Of a stretch of 64,000 nucleotides of DNA, positions 11,032 through 21,065 are shown in pieces (position 1 is the stretch's first letter; every line of letters starts with the position of its first letter). Both the position numbers and the translations under genes were made by a program. The notes beneath the pieces are model-generated. The model saw only the letters and a list, made by a program, of their open reading frames with translations. It made no database searches and was not told where the DNA came from. The DNA is from Burkholderiales bacterium 8X (GTDB taxonomy: Bacteria > Pseudomonadota > Gammaproteobacteria > Burkholderiales > Burkholderiaceae_C). The stretch is from NCBI GenBank assembly GCA_902506565.1, contig LR732703.1, positions 3,516,256-3,580,255 of the forward strand, given 5' to 3'.

Positions 11032-11918
11032 AGGCGCTCTACGATCTTCCGGCCCCGGGCAAGCTCAACCTGTTCCTGCACGTGACCGGCCGGCGGGCAG
11101 ACGGCTATCACCTGATCCAGTCGGTGTTCATGCTGGTCGATTGGTGCGACTTCCTGCATGTCGAACTTCGGGCGGACGGCGGGCTGAGCCGCGAAGACCT
11201 GACGACGCCCCTCCCGGCCGACGACCTTGTCCTGCGAGCCGCCCGGGCGCTGAAGGAGGCTGGTGGCACGAAGCTTGGCGCGCATGTAGGTGTTGCCAAG
11301 CATCTGCCATCCGAAGCGGGCATGGGCGGAGGATCGTCCGACGCGGCGACCTGCCTGCTCGCGCTCAATCGCTTGTGGAAACTCGACCTGCCGCTCATCG
11401 AGCTGGAGCGCCTCGGCCTCGCCTTGGGCGCGGACGTTCCATTCTTCCTGCGCGGCAGGAACGCGTGGGTCGAGGGCATCGGCGAGCAAATCACGCCGAT
11501 CGCCCTGCCGAAAGGCCGATTCGCCATCGTCAAACCACCACGGGGGCTGGATACGCGTTCGATTTTTGCAGCGCCTGACCTTGAGCGGTCGACACCCGCT
11601 GCTATAATCTCGGGCTTTGCTGCGTATGACGGGGCTTCGGTCGACAACTTCGGTTTCGATTACGGCCACAACGACCTGCAACCGGTTGCCGAGCGGCTTT
11701 GTCCCCAGGTTTCCGAAGCCATCCAGTGGCTCGGTCACCAAGGGCTTCGAGCAAGGATGACCGGTTCCGGGAGTTCGGTTTTCGCAGCAATGCCGCACGA
11801 GTCGAAGCTGGGCCATCCTCCACCAGGATTCCAGGTTCGAACGTGCAGCAACTTGTCCGAGCATCCTCTCGTTGGCTGGTCGGATGAGTCATCAGGTTCT
11901 GTATCGAAACTGATGTGA
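11028..11918 (+). CDS. ispE: 4-diphosphocytidyl-2-C-methyl-D-erythritol kinase IspE
   Basis: This GHMP-family kinase performs the fourth step of the MEP isoprenoid pathway. The 296-residue protein has the substrate motif [19 protein letters not shown] at the N terminus, the glycine-rich ATP loop [12 protein letters not shown] near residue 105, and the C-terminal [10 protein letters not shown]. The ATG overlaps the lolB stop. A good sigma70-type promoter sequence lies inside the coding region at 11581-11608 and could drive the downstream tRNA-Gln and prs. Confidence 0.96.
   Translation: MKALYDLPAPGKLNLFLHVTGRRADGYHLIQSVFMLVDWCDFLHVELRADGGLSREDLTTPLPADDLVLRAARALKEAGGTKLGAHVGVAKHLPSEAGMGGGSSDAATCLLALNRLWKLDLPLIELERLGLALGADVPFFLRGRNAWVEGIGEQITPIALPKGRFAIVKPPRGLDTRSIFAAPDLERSTPAAIISGFAAYDGASVDNFGFDYGHNDLQPVAERLCPQVSEAIQWLGHQGLRARMTGSGSSVFAAMPHESKLGHPPPGFQVRTCSNLSEHPLVGWSDESSGSVSKLM
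11581..11608 (+). promoter_or_regulatory. Candidate sigma70 promoter inside ispE for tRNA-Gln/prs
   Basis: TTGAGC at 11581-11586, a 16-base spacer, and a consensus TATAAT at 11603-11608. Initiation would fall near 11615, about 340 bases before tRNA-Gln and 480 before prs. A perfect -10 is rare in this GC-rich sequence. The element is inside the ispE reading frame, so it is a prediction from sequence only. Confidence 0.55.
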
Positions 11919-11955
11919 CTTATATCGGTTTGTGGCGTTGGCTACAGACCCGTGT

Positions 11956-12032
11956 AGGGGAGTCGCCAAGCTGGTTAAGGCACTGGATTTTGATTCCAGC
12001 ATGCAAAGGTTCGAATCCTTTCTCCCCTGCCA
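11956..12032 (+). tRNA. tRNA-Gln (TTG)
   Basis: A 77-base tRNA. The acceptor stem AGGGGAG pairs with CTCCCCT, the discriminator is G, and CCA is encoded at 12030-12032. The anticodon stem CTGGA / TCCAG holds loop TTTTGAT with anticodon TTG, and the T arm has GGTTCGAATCC. It sits between ispE and prs, as in other Burkholderiales. Confidence 0.97.
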
Positions 12033-12093
12033 AATTCTTATCGTGAATTCATCGGAGGCTCCCGAGAGCCCATCGCTTTGCCGGAACGCGCTC

Positions 12094-13068
12094 ATGCAGG
12101 CTCACCATCCTGACTTCATGGTTTTCACCGGCAATGCCAACCCGGACCTCGCGCAGGAAATCGCGCAGCATCTCGGCATTTCGCTGGGCGCTGCCCGGGT
12201 CGAGCGCTTCTCGGATGGCGAAGTCACCGTCGAGATCAACCAAAACGTCCGCGCACGCGACGTCTTCGTGGTGCAGTCCACCTGCGCACCCACCAACGAG
12301 AACCTGATGGAACTGCTGATCATGGTCGACGCGCTCAAGCGCGCTTCGGCCGAGCGGATCAGCGCGGTCATCCCCTACTTCGGCTACGCCCGCCAGGACC
12401 GCCGGCCCCGATCCAGCCGCGTGCCGATCTCGGCCAAGGTGGTGGCCAACCTGCTCGAGACCGTCGGCGTGGCCCGAGTCCTCACCATGGACCTGCATGC
12501 CGACCAGATCCAGGGCTTCTTCGACATTCCGGTCGACAACATCTACGCGTCCCCGGTACTGCTCGGCGACCTGCGCCAGAAGAACTACGAAGACCTGATC
12601 GTGGTCTCGCCCGACGTCGGCGGCGTGGTGCGTGCGCGGGCCCTGGCCAAGCAACTCAACTGCGACCTCGCCATCATCGACAAGCGCCGTCCCCGCGCCA
12701 ACGTGAGCGAAGTGATGCACGTCATCGGTGAAATCGACGGCCGCAACTGCGTGATCATGGACGACATGATCGATACCGCCGGTACGCTGGTCAAAGCCGC
12801 CGAGGTCCTGAAGGAGCGCGGCGCCAAGAAGGTGTATGCCTATTGCACCCACCCGATCTTCTCGGGCCCTGCCATCGAGCGGTTGTCCCGCGGCGCGGCG
12901 CTCGACGAAGTCGTCGTGACCGACACCATTCCGCTTTCCCAGGTCGCCAAGGCATGCGGAAAGATCCGCCAACTCTCCGTCGCACCGCTGATCGCCGAAA
13001 CGATCCAGCGCATCGCGAAGGGCGAGTCGGTGATGAAGTTGTTCTCCGACCAGGAAAACCTGTTCTAG
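12094..13068 (+). CDS. prs: Ribose-phosphate pyrophosphokinase
   Basis: This enzyme makes PRPP from ribose 5-phosphate and ATP for nucleotide, histidine and tryptophan synthesis. The 324-residue protein shows [11 protein letters not shown] near the N terminus, the flexible catalytic loop [12 protein letters not shown], the [18 protein letters not shown] block, and the PRPP-binding [12 protein letters not shown]. The ATG at 12094 ([17 protein letters not shown]) aligns best with homologs. An ATG at 12118 is an alternative. A strong intrinsic terminator follows at 13098-13122. Confidence 0.97.
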   Translation: MQAHHPDFMVFTGNANPDLAQEIAQHLGISLGAARVERFSDGEVTVEINQNVRARDVFVVQSTCAPTNENLMELLIMVDALKRASAERISAVIPYFGYARQDRRPRSSRVPISAKVVANLLETVGVARVLTMDLHADQIQGFFDIPVDNIYASPVLLGDLRQKNYEDLIVVSPDVGGVVRARALAKQLNCDLAIIDKRRPRANVSEVMHVIGEIDGRNCVIMDDMIDTAGTLVKAAEVLKERGAKKVYAYCTHPIFSGPAIERLSRGAALDEVVVTDTIPLSQVAKACGKIRQLSVAPLIAETIQRIAKGESVMKLFSDQENLF

Positions 13069-13097
13069 GTATTTCGAGAGGTCGAGAGACAAGCAGC

Positions 13098-13122
13098 GGG
13101 GTCTTCTCGAAGACCCCTTTTT
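13098..13122 (+). terminator. Intrinsic terminator after prs
   Basis: A perfect 9-bp stem, GGGGTCTTC / GAAGACCCC, with a 2-base nominal loop (effectively 4) is followed by five T residues. It lies 30 bases after the prs stop and before rplY, separating the two transcripts or attenuating between them. Confidence 0.9.
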
Positions 13123-13168
13123 AAACCCGGAGCCGCACTGGTCGCGGTCGGCTTCCACTGGAGTCATC

Positions 13169-13843
13169 ATGAAATTCGTCGCTTATGAGCGCGCAAAGCA
13201 GGGCACGGGTGCGAGCCGCCGTCTCCGCATCTCGGGCAAGACGCCCGGCATCGTCTACGGAGGCGAAGGCCAGCCGCAGCTGATCGAGCTCGATCACAAC
13301 GCGTTGTGGCACGCCCTCAAGAAGGAAGCCTTCCATTCGTCCGTCCTGGAGATGGAACTGGGCGGCGCGGTCAACAAGGTCTTGCTGCGCGATGTGCAGT
13401 ACCACCCGTTCCGCCCGCTCGTGCAACACATCGATTTCCAGCGCGTCGATGCCAAGACCCGCCTGCACATGCGCGTGCCGCTGCACTACAAGGGCGAGGA
13501 AGAGTCCGAAGCCGTCAAGCTCAACCACAACCTGGTCAACCACGTGATGACCGAACTCGAGGTGAGCTGCCTGCCGTCCGATCTGCCCGAGTTCATCGAG
13601 GTCGACCTTTCCGGCCTGACCGCGAAGGCCACGCTGCACGTCAACGACATCAAGCTCCCGAAGGGCGTGAAGTACGTGAGCCACGGCAAGGTGAACCCGG
13701 TGATCGTGTCCGCCGTGCCGCCGCTGGTGGCCGAAGAGCCGGCTGCCGGCACCGAGGGTGCAGCAGCTGCAGAAGGCGCTCCCGCCGCGGACGCGAAGCC
13801 GGCCGCCAAGACCGCCGCCAAGACGCCCGCCAAGAAGAAGTAA
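13169..13843 (+). CDS. rplY: 50S ribosomal protein L25/general stress protein Ctc
   Basis: L25 binds 5S rRNA in the large ribosomal subunit. The 224-residue protein is the long (Ctc/TL5) form. Its N-terminal L25 domain ([15 protein letters not shown], about residues 18-35) is followed by a beta domain and a low-complexity Ala/Lys-rich tail ending AKKK. It is placed between prs and pth, as in many Proteobacteria, with terminators on both sides, so it may be transcribed largely alone. Confidence 0.96.
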   Translation: MKFVAYERAKQGTGASRRLRISGKTPGIVYGGEGQPQLIELDHNALWHALKKEAFHSSVLEMELGGAVNKVLLRDVQYHPFRPLVQHIDFQRVDAKTRLHMRVPLHYKGEEESEAVKLNHNLVNHVMTELEVSCLPSDLPEFIEVDLSGLTAKATLHVNDIKLPKGVKYVSHGKVNPVIVSAVPPLVAEEPAAGTEGAAAAEGAPAADAKPAAKTAAKTPAKKK

Positions 13844-13892
13844 TCGGCGAGACGAGAGTCGGCAAGCCTCGCGCGCTGCCGTCGTCCGCTTC

Positions 13893-13921
13893 AAACGGCC
13901 CGCCTCGTGCGGGCCGTTTTT
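13893..13921 (+). terminator. Intrinsic terminator after rplY
   Basis: An 11-bp inverted repeat, AAACGGCCCGC / GCGGGCCGTTT, with a 5-base loop, ends in a run of five T residues. It lies 50 bases after the rplY stop and 32 before pth. Confidence 0.9.
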
Positions 13922-13952
13922 CATGGAACGCCGCCCTCCATAATCCGGGCCC

Positions 13953-14588
13953 ATGATCAAGTTGTTCGTCGGCCTCGGCAATCCCGGCCCGGAGTACGAA
14001 GCCACCCGCCACAACGCCGGCTTCTGGTGGATCGACGCCCTGGCGCGCGACCTCAGGCTGAGCCTGGCCCCGGAGCGCTCGTACCACGGCCTGGTGGCGC
14101 GCACCCAGGTCGCAGGCAACCCGGTCTGGCTACTGGAGCCGCAGACCTTCATGAACGTTTCAGGCAAATCGGTAGCCGCACTCGCCCGCTTCTTCAAGAT
14201 CGAGCCGCGCGAAGTCCTGGTCGTCCACGACGAACTGGACATCGTTCCGGGGCAAGCCAAGCTCAAGTTCGGTGGCAGCCATGCCGGACACAACGGACTG
14301 CGCGACATCCACGCCCAATTGGGAACGCCCGACTACTGGCGACTTCGTATCGGCATCGGCCATCCGGGTGCGAAATCCGAGGTGGTCGGATGGGTGCTGA
14401 AAAAGCCGCTCAAGGAACATCGCGAAGCGATCGACGATGCGATCGTCCGCACCCTGCATGCTTTCCCTGCCCTTGCGGCGGGAGAGATGGAGAAGGCGAC
14501 CTTGCTGATCCACACCAGCAAGCCGCCGCGCCCCAAACCGCCCCGGCGCGATCCGGGCGGGGAGGAGCCACCCGCCGCCGCGGCCTAG
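13953..14588 (+). CDS. pth: Peptidyl-tRNA hydrolase
   Basis: Pth releases peptides from prematurely dropped peptidyl-tRNA. The 211-residue protein has the family start [21 protein letters not shown], with the active-site His about residue 21. FMNVSGKSV and the [13 protein letters not shown] block follow. It has a short Pro/Arg-rich C-terminal extension ([12 protein letters not shown]) beyond the usual end. Confidence 0.97.
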   Translation: MIKLFVGLGNPGPEYEATRHNAGFWWIDALARDLRLSLAPERSYHGLVARTQVAGNPVWLLEPQTFMNVSGKSVAALARFFKIEPREVLVVHDELDIVPGQAKLKFGGSHAGHNGLRDIHAQLGTPDYWRLRIGIGHPGAKSEVVGWVLKKPLKEHREAIDDAIVRTLHAFPALAAGEMEKATLLIHTSKPPRPKPPRRDPGGEEPPAAAA

Positions 14589-14752
14589 CGGTTCACACGA
14601 AAAGAGATCAGGGAGTCGAGAGAATGAGCGAGAAGACCGACCAGGGCGTACCTGGCAGCTTGACCTGCAGCCCGGGCTGCGACATACCCCGCGGTTCGCG
14701 CATCGGCGAAGGTCGCCGCGTGCAGGCTGCGGCTGCAGCGGAGCCGAGACGC

Positions 14753-15217
14753 ATGCCCCGGACTGCATCGGCACTGATATCGACCGCGATGGCCCTCGCA
14801 AGCCTGTCCGCCATGGGGCTGCACGCTGCCGCCGCCACGGCGGCCACCTGGCGCTGCGGCAATGCCTATTCCGATCGACCGTGCATGGGCGGCGCCGAAG
14901 TCGACGCTGCCGACCCTCGCAGCCACCAGCAGCGGCGCGAGGCGGACGGCGATGCGCGCAGCGCCCGCACGGCCGCCGACCGACTGGAGCGAGAGCGCGT
15001 GCGGGACGAGGTGCAAGGCGCAAGGCGAGGCGCGACGATCCTGGGCGATCACCGGGTCGAGGCGCGAGCGCCCGAGCCGGTCCGAGGCAGGAAGAAGGGC
15101 TCGAAGTCGAGCCTCGAGGCCCGAAACGACTTCACTGCACACGACCCGGTCGCGACGGCGCGCAACAAGGCGGCACGCAAGGCGTCAAAAGCCTCGAAGA
15201 ACGCCGACAAGAGTTGA
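14753..15217 (+). CDS. Small secreted basic protein, unknown function
   Basis: The 154-residue reading frame starts with a signal peptide (ALISTAMALASLSAMGLHAA, with Ala-rich cleavage region). After it comes a short TWRCGNAYSDRPCMGG segment with a cysteine pair, reminiscent of DUF4124-type domains. The rest is rich in Arg, Lys, Ala and Asp and probably disordered, ending in Lys/Ala repeats. An upstream in-frame ATG at 14624 would add 43 residues. I prefer 14753 because it puts the signal peptide at the N terminus. Function unknown. Confidence 0.6.
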   Translation: MPRTASALISTAMALASLSAMGLHAAAATAATWRCGNAYSDRPCMGGAEVDAADPRSHQQRREADGDARSARTAADRLERERVRDEVQGARRGATILGDHRVEARAPEPVRGRKKGSKSSLEARNDFTAHDPVATARNKAARKASKASKNADKS

Positions 15218-15251
15218 GGAGCCGACGGATCGAACCGACCGAGCCGTCCGA

Positions 15252-15644
<393 letters not shown>

Positions 15645-15680
15645 TCATTGCGTCAGCCGGGTTATGCTGCGCCCCGCCTT

Positions 15681-16631
15681 ATGAGTCTGTTTTTATTCAA
15701 GCGCTTCATCACCTTGATCGCGACGCTGGTCGGCACGTCGATCATCGTCTTCCTGGTGCTCGAGATCCTGCCCGGCAACGCCGCGCAGATGCTGATGGGG
15801 CCGGATGCCTCTCCGGACGCAGTCGCCGCCCTGGCCACCAAGCTCGGCCTCGACCAGCCCGCATGGACCCGCTACTGGCACTGGGTCGCCGGCCTTCTCA
15901 CCGGCAACCTGGGCGACAGCTACGCCTACAGCTCGCCGGTCTCCGAACTGATCCTCGAGCGCCTCGCCCTCACCGTGCCGCTCGCGCTCCTGGCCATGAC
16001 GCTCACCACGGTGCTGGCGCTGGTGGTCGGCGTCACGGCCGCGGCCCGCCACAACAAACTGGGCGACGTCGGCCTCATGAGCCTCACGCAGGTCGGCATC
16101 GCGATTCCGAACTTCTGGTTCGCGATCCTCTTGATCCTGCTGTTCTCGGTGCAGCTGCAATGGTTCTCGGCCGGCGGCTTCGAAGGCTGGGGCGAAGGCG
16201 TCCTGCCTGGCCTCAAGGCGCTCTTGCTGCCGGCACTGTCGCTGGCGGTGGTGCAGGCCGCGATCCTTGCGCGCATCACCCGCTCGGCGGTGCTCGAGGT
16301 CATGCGCGAGGACTTTGTGCGCACGGCGCGCGCCAAGGGCGTTTCGCAGCGCGCGGTGCTCTGGACCCATGTGCTGCGGAACGCCCTGATCCCGGTCATC
16401 ACCGTGATGGGCATGCAGTTCTCGGAATTGCTGGCCGGCACCATCGTGGTCGAGAACGTGTTCTACCTGCCCGGTCTTGGCCGCCTGATCTTCCAGTCGA
16501 TCAGCAACCGCGACCTGATCGTGGTGCGCAATTGCGTGATGCTGCTCGCGGCGATGGTGGTGGTGGTGAATTTCGTGGTCGACGTGCTCTATGCCGTGAT
16601 CGATCCGCGCATCAAGGCGAGCGACGTTTGA
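15681..16631 (+). CDS. ABC transporter permease, DppB/GsiC type
   Basis: The first permease of a peptide/nickel/opine-class (Dpp/Opp) importer in the inner membrane. The 316-residue protein has the DppB-type N-terminal helix (LFLFKRFITLIATLVGTSII), a periplasmic loop, and several further hydrophobic segments. The cytoplasmic EAA-like loop VRTARAKGVSQRAVLWTHVL contacts the ATPase. The ATG at 15681 begins five genes in one direction (permeases, two ATPases, binding protein) plus the amidase. Substrate cannot be read from sequence. Confidence 0.93.
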   Translation: MSLFLFKRFITLIATLVGTSIIVFLVLEILPGNAAQMLMGPDASPDAVAALATKLGLDQPAWTRYWHWVAGLLTGNLGDSYAYSSPVSELILERLALTVPLALLAMTLTTVLALVVGVTAAARHNKLGDVGLMSLTQVGIAIPNFWFAILLILLFSVQLQWFSAGGFEGWGEGVLPGLKALLLPALSLAVVQAAILARITRSAVLEVMREDFVRTARAKGVSQRAVLWTHVLRNALIPVITVMGMQFSELLAGTIVVENVFYLPGLGRLIFQSISNRDLIVVRNCVMLLAAMVVVVNFVVDVLYAVIDPRIKASDV

Positions 16632-16650
16632 CGACCTGCGATCCGATCCG

Positions 16651-17547
16651 ATGAGCGCCCTTACCCCCTCCCCGTCCGCTCGCGCCGTGCCCAGCGCGGC
16701 CGCGCTCAAGCTGCCCGGTTTCTGGCGACGTGCGCTGCGCCACCCGAGCTTCACCGTCGGCGGCGTCCTCACGCTGCTGCTCTTGCTCGCCGCGGCCGTG
16801 TCGCTGGTCTGGACGCCCTGGTCGCCGTACGAAATGGACCTGCCCAACAAGCTGAAAGGCCCGAGCCTCTCGCATTGGCTGGGCACCGACACTTTCGGGC
16901 GTGACGTGGCCTCGCTGCTGCTGGTGGGTGCGCGCGCATCGATCCTGGTCGGCGTCATCGCGGTCGGCATCGGCCTCCTGGTCGGCACCGCGCTCGGCCT
17001 GCTGGCCGCGGCGCGGCGCGGCTGGGTCGAGGAAGCCATCATGCGGTTCACCGACTTCTCGATGGCATTCCCGGCGATCCTCTCGGCCATCATGATGACG
17101 GCGGTGTTCGGCGCCGGCATCGTCAACGCCATCATCGCGATCGGCATCTACAACATCCCGACCTTCGCCCGCATCACGCGCGCTTCGGCCAACGCGATCT
17201 GGTCGCGCGAATACATCGCCGCGGCACGCGCCTGCGGCAAGGGCGCCTTCGCCATCACCTTCCAGCACGTGCTGCCCAACATCTCGGCCGTGCTGATCGT
17301 GCAGATCACCATCCGCTTCGCGATCGCGATCCTGGCCGAGGCGGCGCTCTCGTACCTCGGCCTCGGCACGCAGCCGCCCCAGCCGTCCTGGGGCCGGATG
17401 CTGAGCGAGGCCCAGACCATGATGTTCCAGGCGCCGCTGCTGGCCGTGTTTCCGGGGGTCGCGATCGCCTTGGCCGTGCTCGGCCTCAACCTGCTCGGCG
17501 ACGGGCTTCGCGACCTGCTCGATCCGCGGCTCGCGCGGGCGCGCTAG
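16651..17547 (+). CDS. ABC transporter permease, DppC type
   Basis: The second permease of the same importer, 298 residues. It has the DppC-type N-terminal OppC_N helix (VGGVLTLLLLLAAAVSLVWTP) and the conserved HWLGTDTFGRDVASLLLVGAR block. The EAA loop around YIAAARACGKGAFAITFQHV follows in the middle, with a final hydrophobic helix near the C terminus. It begins 19 bases after the first permease gene. Confidence 0.93.
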   Translation: MSALTPSPSARAVPSAAALKLPGFWRRALRHPSFTVGGVLTLLLLLAAAVSLVWTPWSPYEMDLPNKLKGPSLSHWLGTDTFGRDVASLLLVGARASILVGVIAVGIGLLVGTALGLLAAARRGWVEEAIMRFTDFSMAFPAILSAIMMTAVFGAGIVNAIIAIGIYNIPTFARITRASANAIWSREYIAAARACGKGAFAITFQHVLPNISAVLIVQITIRFAIAILAEAALSYLGLGTQPPQPSWGRMLSEAQTMMFQAPLLAVFPGVAIALAVLGLNLLGDGLRDLLDPRLARAR

Positions 17548-17589
17548 TCGAAACGCACCCACGACTCGAACGTTCTTCTCCATCCATCC

Positions 17590-18609
17590 ATGCCGCTGCT
17601 CGAAGTCAACAACCTCCATGTCGAACTGCAGACCCAGCGCGGTCCGGCCGAGGCGGTGCGGGGCATCGGCTTCACGCTGGAACGCGGCGAGACGCTCGGC
17701 ATCGTCGGCGAGTCCGGCTGCGGCAAGTCGATCACGGTGCAGTCGCTGATGGGATTGCTGCCGGCCACCGCCAAGGTCACCGGCAGCATCCGGTTCGACG
17801 GAGCAGAGCTGGTGGGGCTGCCCGAGTCGCAGATGTGCGAGATCCGGGGCAATCGCATCGGCATGATCTTCCAGGAGCCGATGACCGCACTCAACCCGGT
17901 GCACACCATCGCACGGCAGGTCGGCGAGCCGCTTCGGCTGCACCGCGGCTTGTCCGCCGCGGATGCCCGCAAGGAAGCGCTGGGGCTCCTCGAACGCGTC
18001 GGCATTCCGGATGCGGCATCGCGCCTCGACGCCTATCCGCACCAGTTTTCCGGTGGCCAGCGGCAACGCATCGGCATCGCGATGGCGCTGGCCTGCGGAC
18101 CCGACCTGCTGATCGCCGACGAGCCAACCACCGCGCTCGACGTGACCATCCAGAAGCAGATCCTCGACCTGATCCAGGGGCTGGTTCAGGAACGCGGCAT
18201 GGCGCTGATCCTGATCTCACACGACCTCGGCGTGATCGCGCAGAGCGTGTCGAAGATGCTGGTGATGTACGGCGGGAGCGTGGTCGAGAGCGGGCCGACG
18301 GCGGCCGTCTTCGCCGAGCGCGCGCATCCCTACACGCAGGGACTCTTCGCGGCGCGCCCGGCACTTGGCGGCGCCCGCGGCAAGCGGCTCGCGACCATCG
18401 CCGGCAGCGTGCCCGAGCTGGTCGACCTGCCGCGCGGCTGCCCCTTCGCCGGTCGCTGCAGCTTCACCATCGATGCCTGCCATGCGACCCGGCCGCCGCC
18501 GGTGCCGCTGCCGCACGACCACCAGGCACGCTGCATCCGGCTGGACGATGTGCTGGCCGCCACCGGGCAGCCGGGTCGGCCGCTCGAGGTTTCGGGGTCG
18601 GTGTCGTGA
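17590..18609 (+). CDS. ABC transporter ATP-binding protein, DppD type
   Basis: The first ATPase of the importer, 339 residues. Walker A is GESGCGKS (about residues 42-49), the Q-loop region is [11 protein letters not shown], the signature is FSGGQRQR, Walker B is [11 protein letters not shown], and the switch His is in LISHDLG. The C-terminal oligopeptide/dipeptide tail is present, with the cysteine-containing [11 protein letters not shown]. Its stop overlaps the next gene's GTG start (GTGA). Confidence 0.94.
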   Translation: MPLLEVNNLHVELQTQRGPAEAVRGIGFTLERGETLGIVGESGCGKSITVQSLMGLLPATAKVTGSIRFDGAELVGLPESQMCEIRGNRIGMIFQEPMTALNPVHTIARQVGEPLRLHRGLSAADARKEALGLLERVGIPDAASRLDAYPHQFSGGQRQRIGIAMALACGPDLLIADEPTTALDVTIQKQILDLIQGLVQERGMALILISHDLGVIAQSVSKMLVMYGGSVVESGPTAAVFAERAHPYTQGLFAARPALGGARGKRLATIAGSVPELVDLPRGCPFAGRCSFTIDACHATRPPPVPLPHDHQARCIRLDDVLAATGQPGRPLEVSGSVS

Positions 18610-19484
18610 GCGCAGCGCCTGACTCGCGCAGCGCCCCGGCCGCTGCCGCCGGCGCCACGCCGCTGCTCGAAGTGAGCGGCCTGGTCCGCCACTACACGCT
18701 GCCGCGCGAACGCCTCTTCGGCCCGCCGGCATCGGTCAAGGCGCTCAATGGCGTGAGCTTTGCCATCCAGCCCGGACAAAGCCTCGGCATCGTCGGCGAA
18801 TCGGGCTCCGGCAAGTCGACGATCGCACGCCTCGTGATGGCGCTCGACAAACCCACCTCCGGCACCGTGAAGCTGCTCGGCCGCGACCTGCATGCCGCCA
18901 GCAAGGACGAACTGCGAGCGGCACGGCGCGACCTGCAGATGGTGTTCCAGGACCCCTACGGTTCGCTCGACCCGCGGCAGACCGTGGCGCGGATCGTCGC
19001 CGAGCCGCTCGAAGCCCTTGCCGAAACCAGCCGCAAGGAGCAGCGCGAGCGCGCCGCCGAATCGCTGGCCGCCGTCGGCCTTCGCAGCAGCGACCTCGAC
19101 AAGTATCCGCACGAGTTCTCGGGCGGCCAGCGACAGCGGGTCGCGATCGCACGGGCCCTCATCACCCGCCCCAAGCTGATCGTGGCGGACGAGCCGGTCA
19201 GCGCGCTCGACGTGTCGGTGCAGGCGCAGGTGTTGAACCTGATGCAGGACCTGCAGCAGCAGTTCGGCGTCAGCTACCTCCTCATCAGCCACGACCTGGC
19301 GGTGGTCAACCACCTGTGCGACCACGTGTGCGTGCTGCACCGCGGCCTGGTGGTGGAGCAAGGCGATCCGCAGCAGCTCTTCGCGCATGCCGAGCATCCC
19401 TACACCCAGGCCCTGCTGGCCGCGGTGCCGCGCGCCGAGCCGGCCGTTCGCATGGTCGACGCCGCTCGACCTGCTGCCGGGTAG
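18606..19484 (+). CDS. ABC transporter ATP-binding protein, DppF type, short C terminus
   Basis: The second ATPase, 292 residues, starting at GTG that overlaps the previous stop. Walker A is GESGSGKS, the signature is FSGGQRQR, Walker B is LIVADEPVSAL, and the switch is LLISHDLAVV. It ends shortly after HPYTQALLAAVPRA and lacks the usual C-terminal tail with the cysteine motif seen in its partner. So the pair is asymmetric. Confidence 0.92.
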   Translation: MSAAPDSRSAPAAAAGATPLLEVSGLVRHYTLPRERLFGPPASVKALNGVSFAIQPGQSLGIVGESGSGKSTIARLVMALDKPTSGTVKLLGRDLHAASKDELRAARRDLQMVFQDPYGSLDPRQTVARIVAEPLEALAETSRKEQRERAAESLAAVGLRSSDLDKYPHEFSGGQRQRVAIARALITRPKLIVADEPVSALDVSVQAQVLNLMQDLQQQFGVSYLLISHDLAVVNHLCDHVCVLHRGLVVEQGDPQQLFAHAEHPYTQALLAAVPRAEPAVRMVDAARPAAG

Positions 19485-19574
19485 GCCCCGGTTGCCGGCT
19501 GCCGCTGCCCCGAACATGATGTACCTTCGAAACCTCCGAACGCCTTCCCTCAGCCTTTCCCTGGAGCCTTGACC

Positions 19575-21065
19575 ATGTTGAAACGCCGCACCCTCCTGAC
19601 CTCCGCCGCATTGGCCGCCGTGCCGCTCGCGCTGCCGCAAGCCGCCCTGGCGCAGGGGCGCAAGGACTCGATCGTGCTGGGCATGACGCTCGAGCCGCCG
19701 GGCCTCGACCCGACCGCGGGCGCCGCCGCGGCCATCGCCGAGATCACGCACTACAACGTGTTCGAGACCCTCACCAAGATCAACGCCGATGGCAGCGTGA
19801 CGCCGCTCCTGGCCGAGAGCTGGGAGATCTCGCCCGACCTGCGCACCTACACCTTCAAGCTGCGCCAGGGCGTCAAGTTCCAGAACGGCGAGCCGTTCAA
19901 TGCGCAGACCGTCAAGTTCGCCTTCGATCGGGCCGGCGGCGAGAAGAGCACCAACAAGGACAAGCGCACCTTCGCCAACATGAGCACCCAGGTGGTGGAC
20001 GCCAACACGGTGGTCATCATCAACAAGGAAATCGATCCCGACCTGCCCTTCGTGCTCGGCCAGGCCACCTCGGTCATCGTCGAGCCCAAGAGCGCCGACG
20101 GCAACGCGACCAAGCCGGTCGGCACCGGCCCCTACAAGCTCGAAAGCTGGAGCAAGGGCTCGTCCCTGGTGCTCACCAAGTGGGAGGGCTTCCGCAACCC
20201 GTCGCAAGCCAAGCTCGCGAAGGTGACCTTCCGCTTCATCTCCGACCCGGCCGCGCAGGCGGCGTCGCTTCTGGCGGGCGACGTGGACGCCTACCCGCGC
20301 GCCGCGACCCGGATCGTTCCGCAGTTCAAGAGCAATCCGCAGTTCCAGGTGATCCTGGGCGGCTCGCGCGCCAAGACCATCCTCGCCATCAACAACCGCA
20401 AGAAGCCGCTCGACGACGTGCGCGTGCGGCGCGCCATCTCGGCCGCGATCGACCGCAAGGCGGTCATCGAAGGCGCGGCCGACGGCCTCGGCGCGCCCAT
20501 CGGCAGCCACTACGTGCCGGGCGCGCCGGGCTATGTCGACCTGACCGCGGTCAATGCCTTCAACATCGAGAAGGCCAAGTCGCTGCTGGCCGAGGCCGGC
20601 GTCAAGACGCCGCTCGAACTCACCATGACGCTGCCGCCACCGCCTTATGCGCGGCAGGGCGGCGAGGTTGTGGTGGCCCAGCTGGCCAAGATCGGCATCA
20701 ACGTGAAGGTGCAGAACGTCGAGTGGGCCCAATGGCTCAGCGGCACCTACGGCAACAAGGAATACGACCTGTCGATCATTTCGCACGTCGAGCCCTTCGA
20801 CCTCGGCAACTACGCCAAGCCCGAGTACTACTGGGGCTACCAGTCGAAGGAGTTCAGCGCGCTCTTCGACAAGATCAAGAGCACCGCCAACCCGGCCGAG
20901 CGCACCAAGCTGCTCGGCGATGCGCAGCGCCTGCTGGCCAACGACGCGGCCAACGTGTACCTGTTCCAGCCGCAGTTCCCGACCATCGCGAAGAAGAACG
21001 TGCGCGGCCTCTGGAAGGAGATGCCGATCTTCGCCAACGACCTGTCCGCCCTGTCCTGGTCGTGA
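19575..21065 (+). CDS. ABC transporter substrate-binding protein, Dpp/Opp family (SBP class 5)
   Basis: The periplasmic receptor of the importer, 496 residues. A signal peptide (RRTLLTSAALAAVPLALPQAALA, with a twin Arg near the start) precedes the mature domain. The family pattern follows: LTKINADGSVTPLLAESWEIS, TYTFKLRQGVKF, and near the middle RRAISAAIDRKAVIEG. The ATG at 19575 is chosen over a TTG at 19569. Its stop overlaps the amidase GTG (GTGA). The ligand is unknown; a peptide or amide is suggested by the coupled amidase. Confidence 0.93.
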   Translation: MLKRRTLLTSAALAAVPLALPQAALAQGRKDSIVLGMTLEPPGLDPTAGAAAAIAEITHYNVFETLTKINADGSVTPLLAESWEISPDLRTYTFKLRQGVKFQNGEPFNAQTVKFAFDRAGGEKSTNKDKRTFANMSTQVVDANTVVIINKEIDPDLPFVLGQATSVIVEPKSADGNATKPVGTGPYKLESWSKGSSLVLTKWEGFRNPSQAKLAKVTFRFISDPAAQAASLLAGDVDAYPRAATRIVPQFKSNPQFQVILGGSRAKTILAINNRKKPLDDVRVRRAISAAIDRKAVIEGAADGLGAPIGSHYVPGAPGYVDLTAVNAFNIEKAKSLLAEAGVKTPLELTMTLPPPPYARQGGEVVVAQLAKIGINVKVQNVEWAQWLSGTYGNKEYDLSIISHVEPFDLGNYAKPEYYWGYQSKEFSALFDKIKSTANPAERTKLLGDAQRLLANDAANVYLFQPQFPTIAKKNVRGLWKEMPIFANDLSALSWS

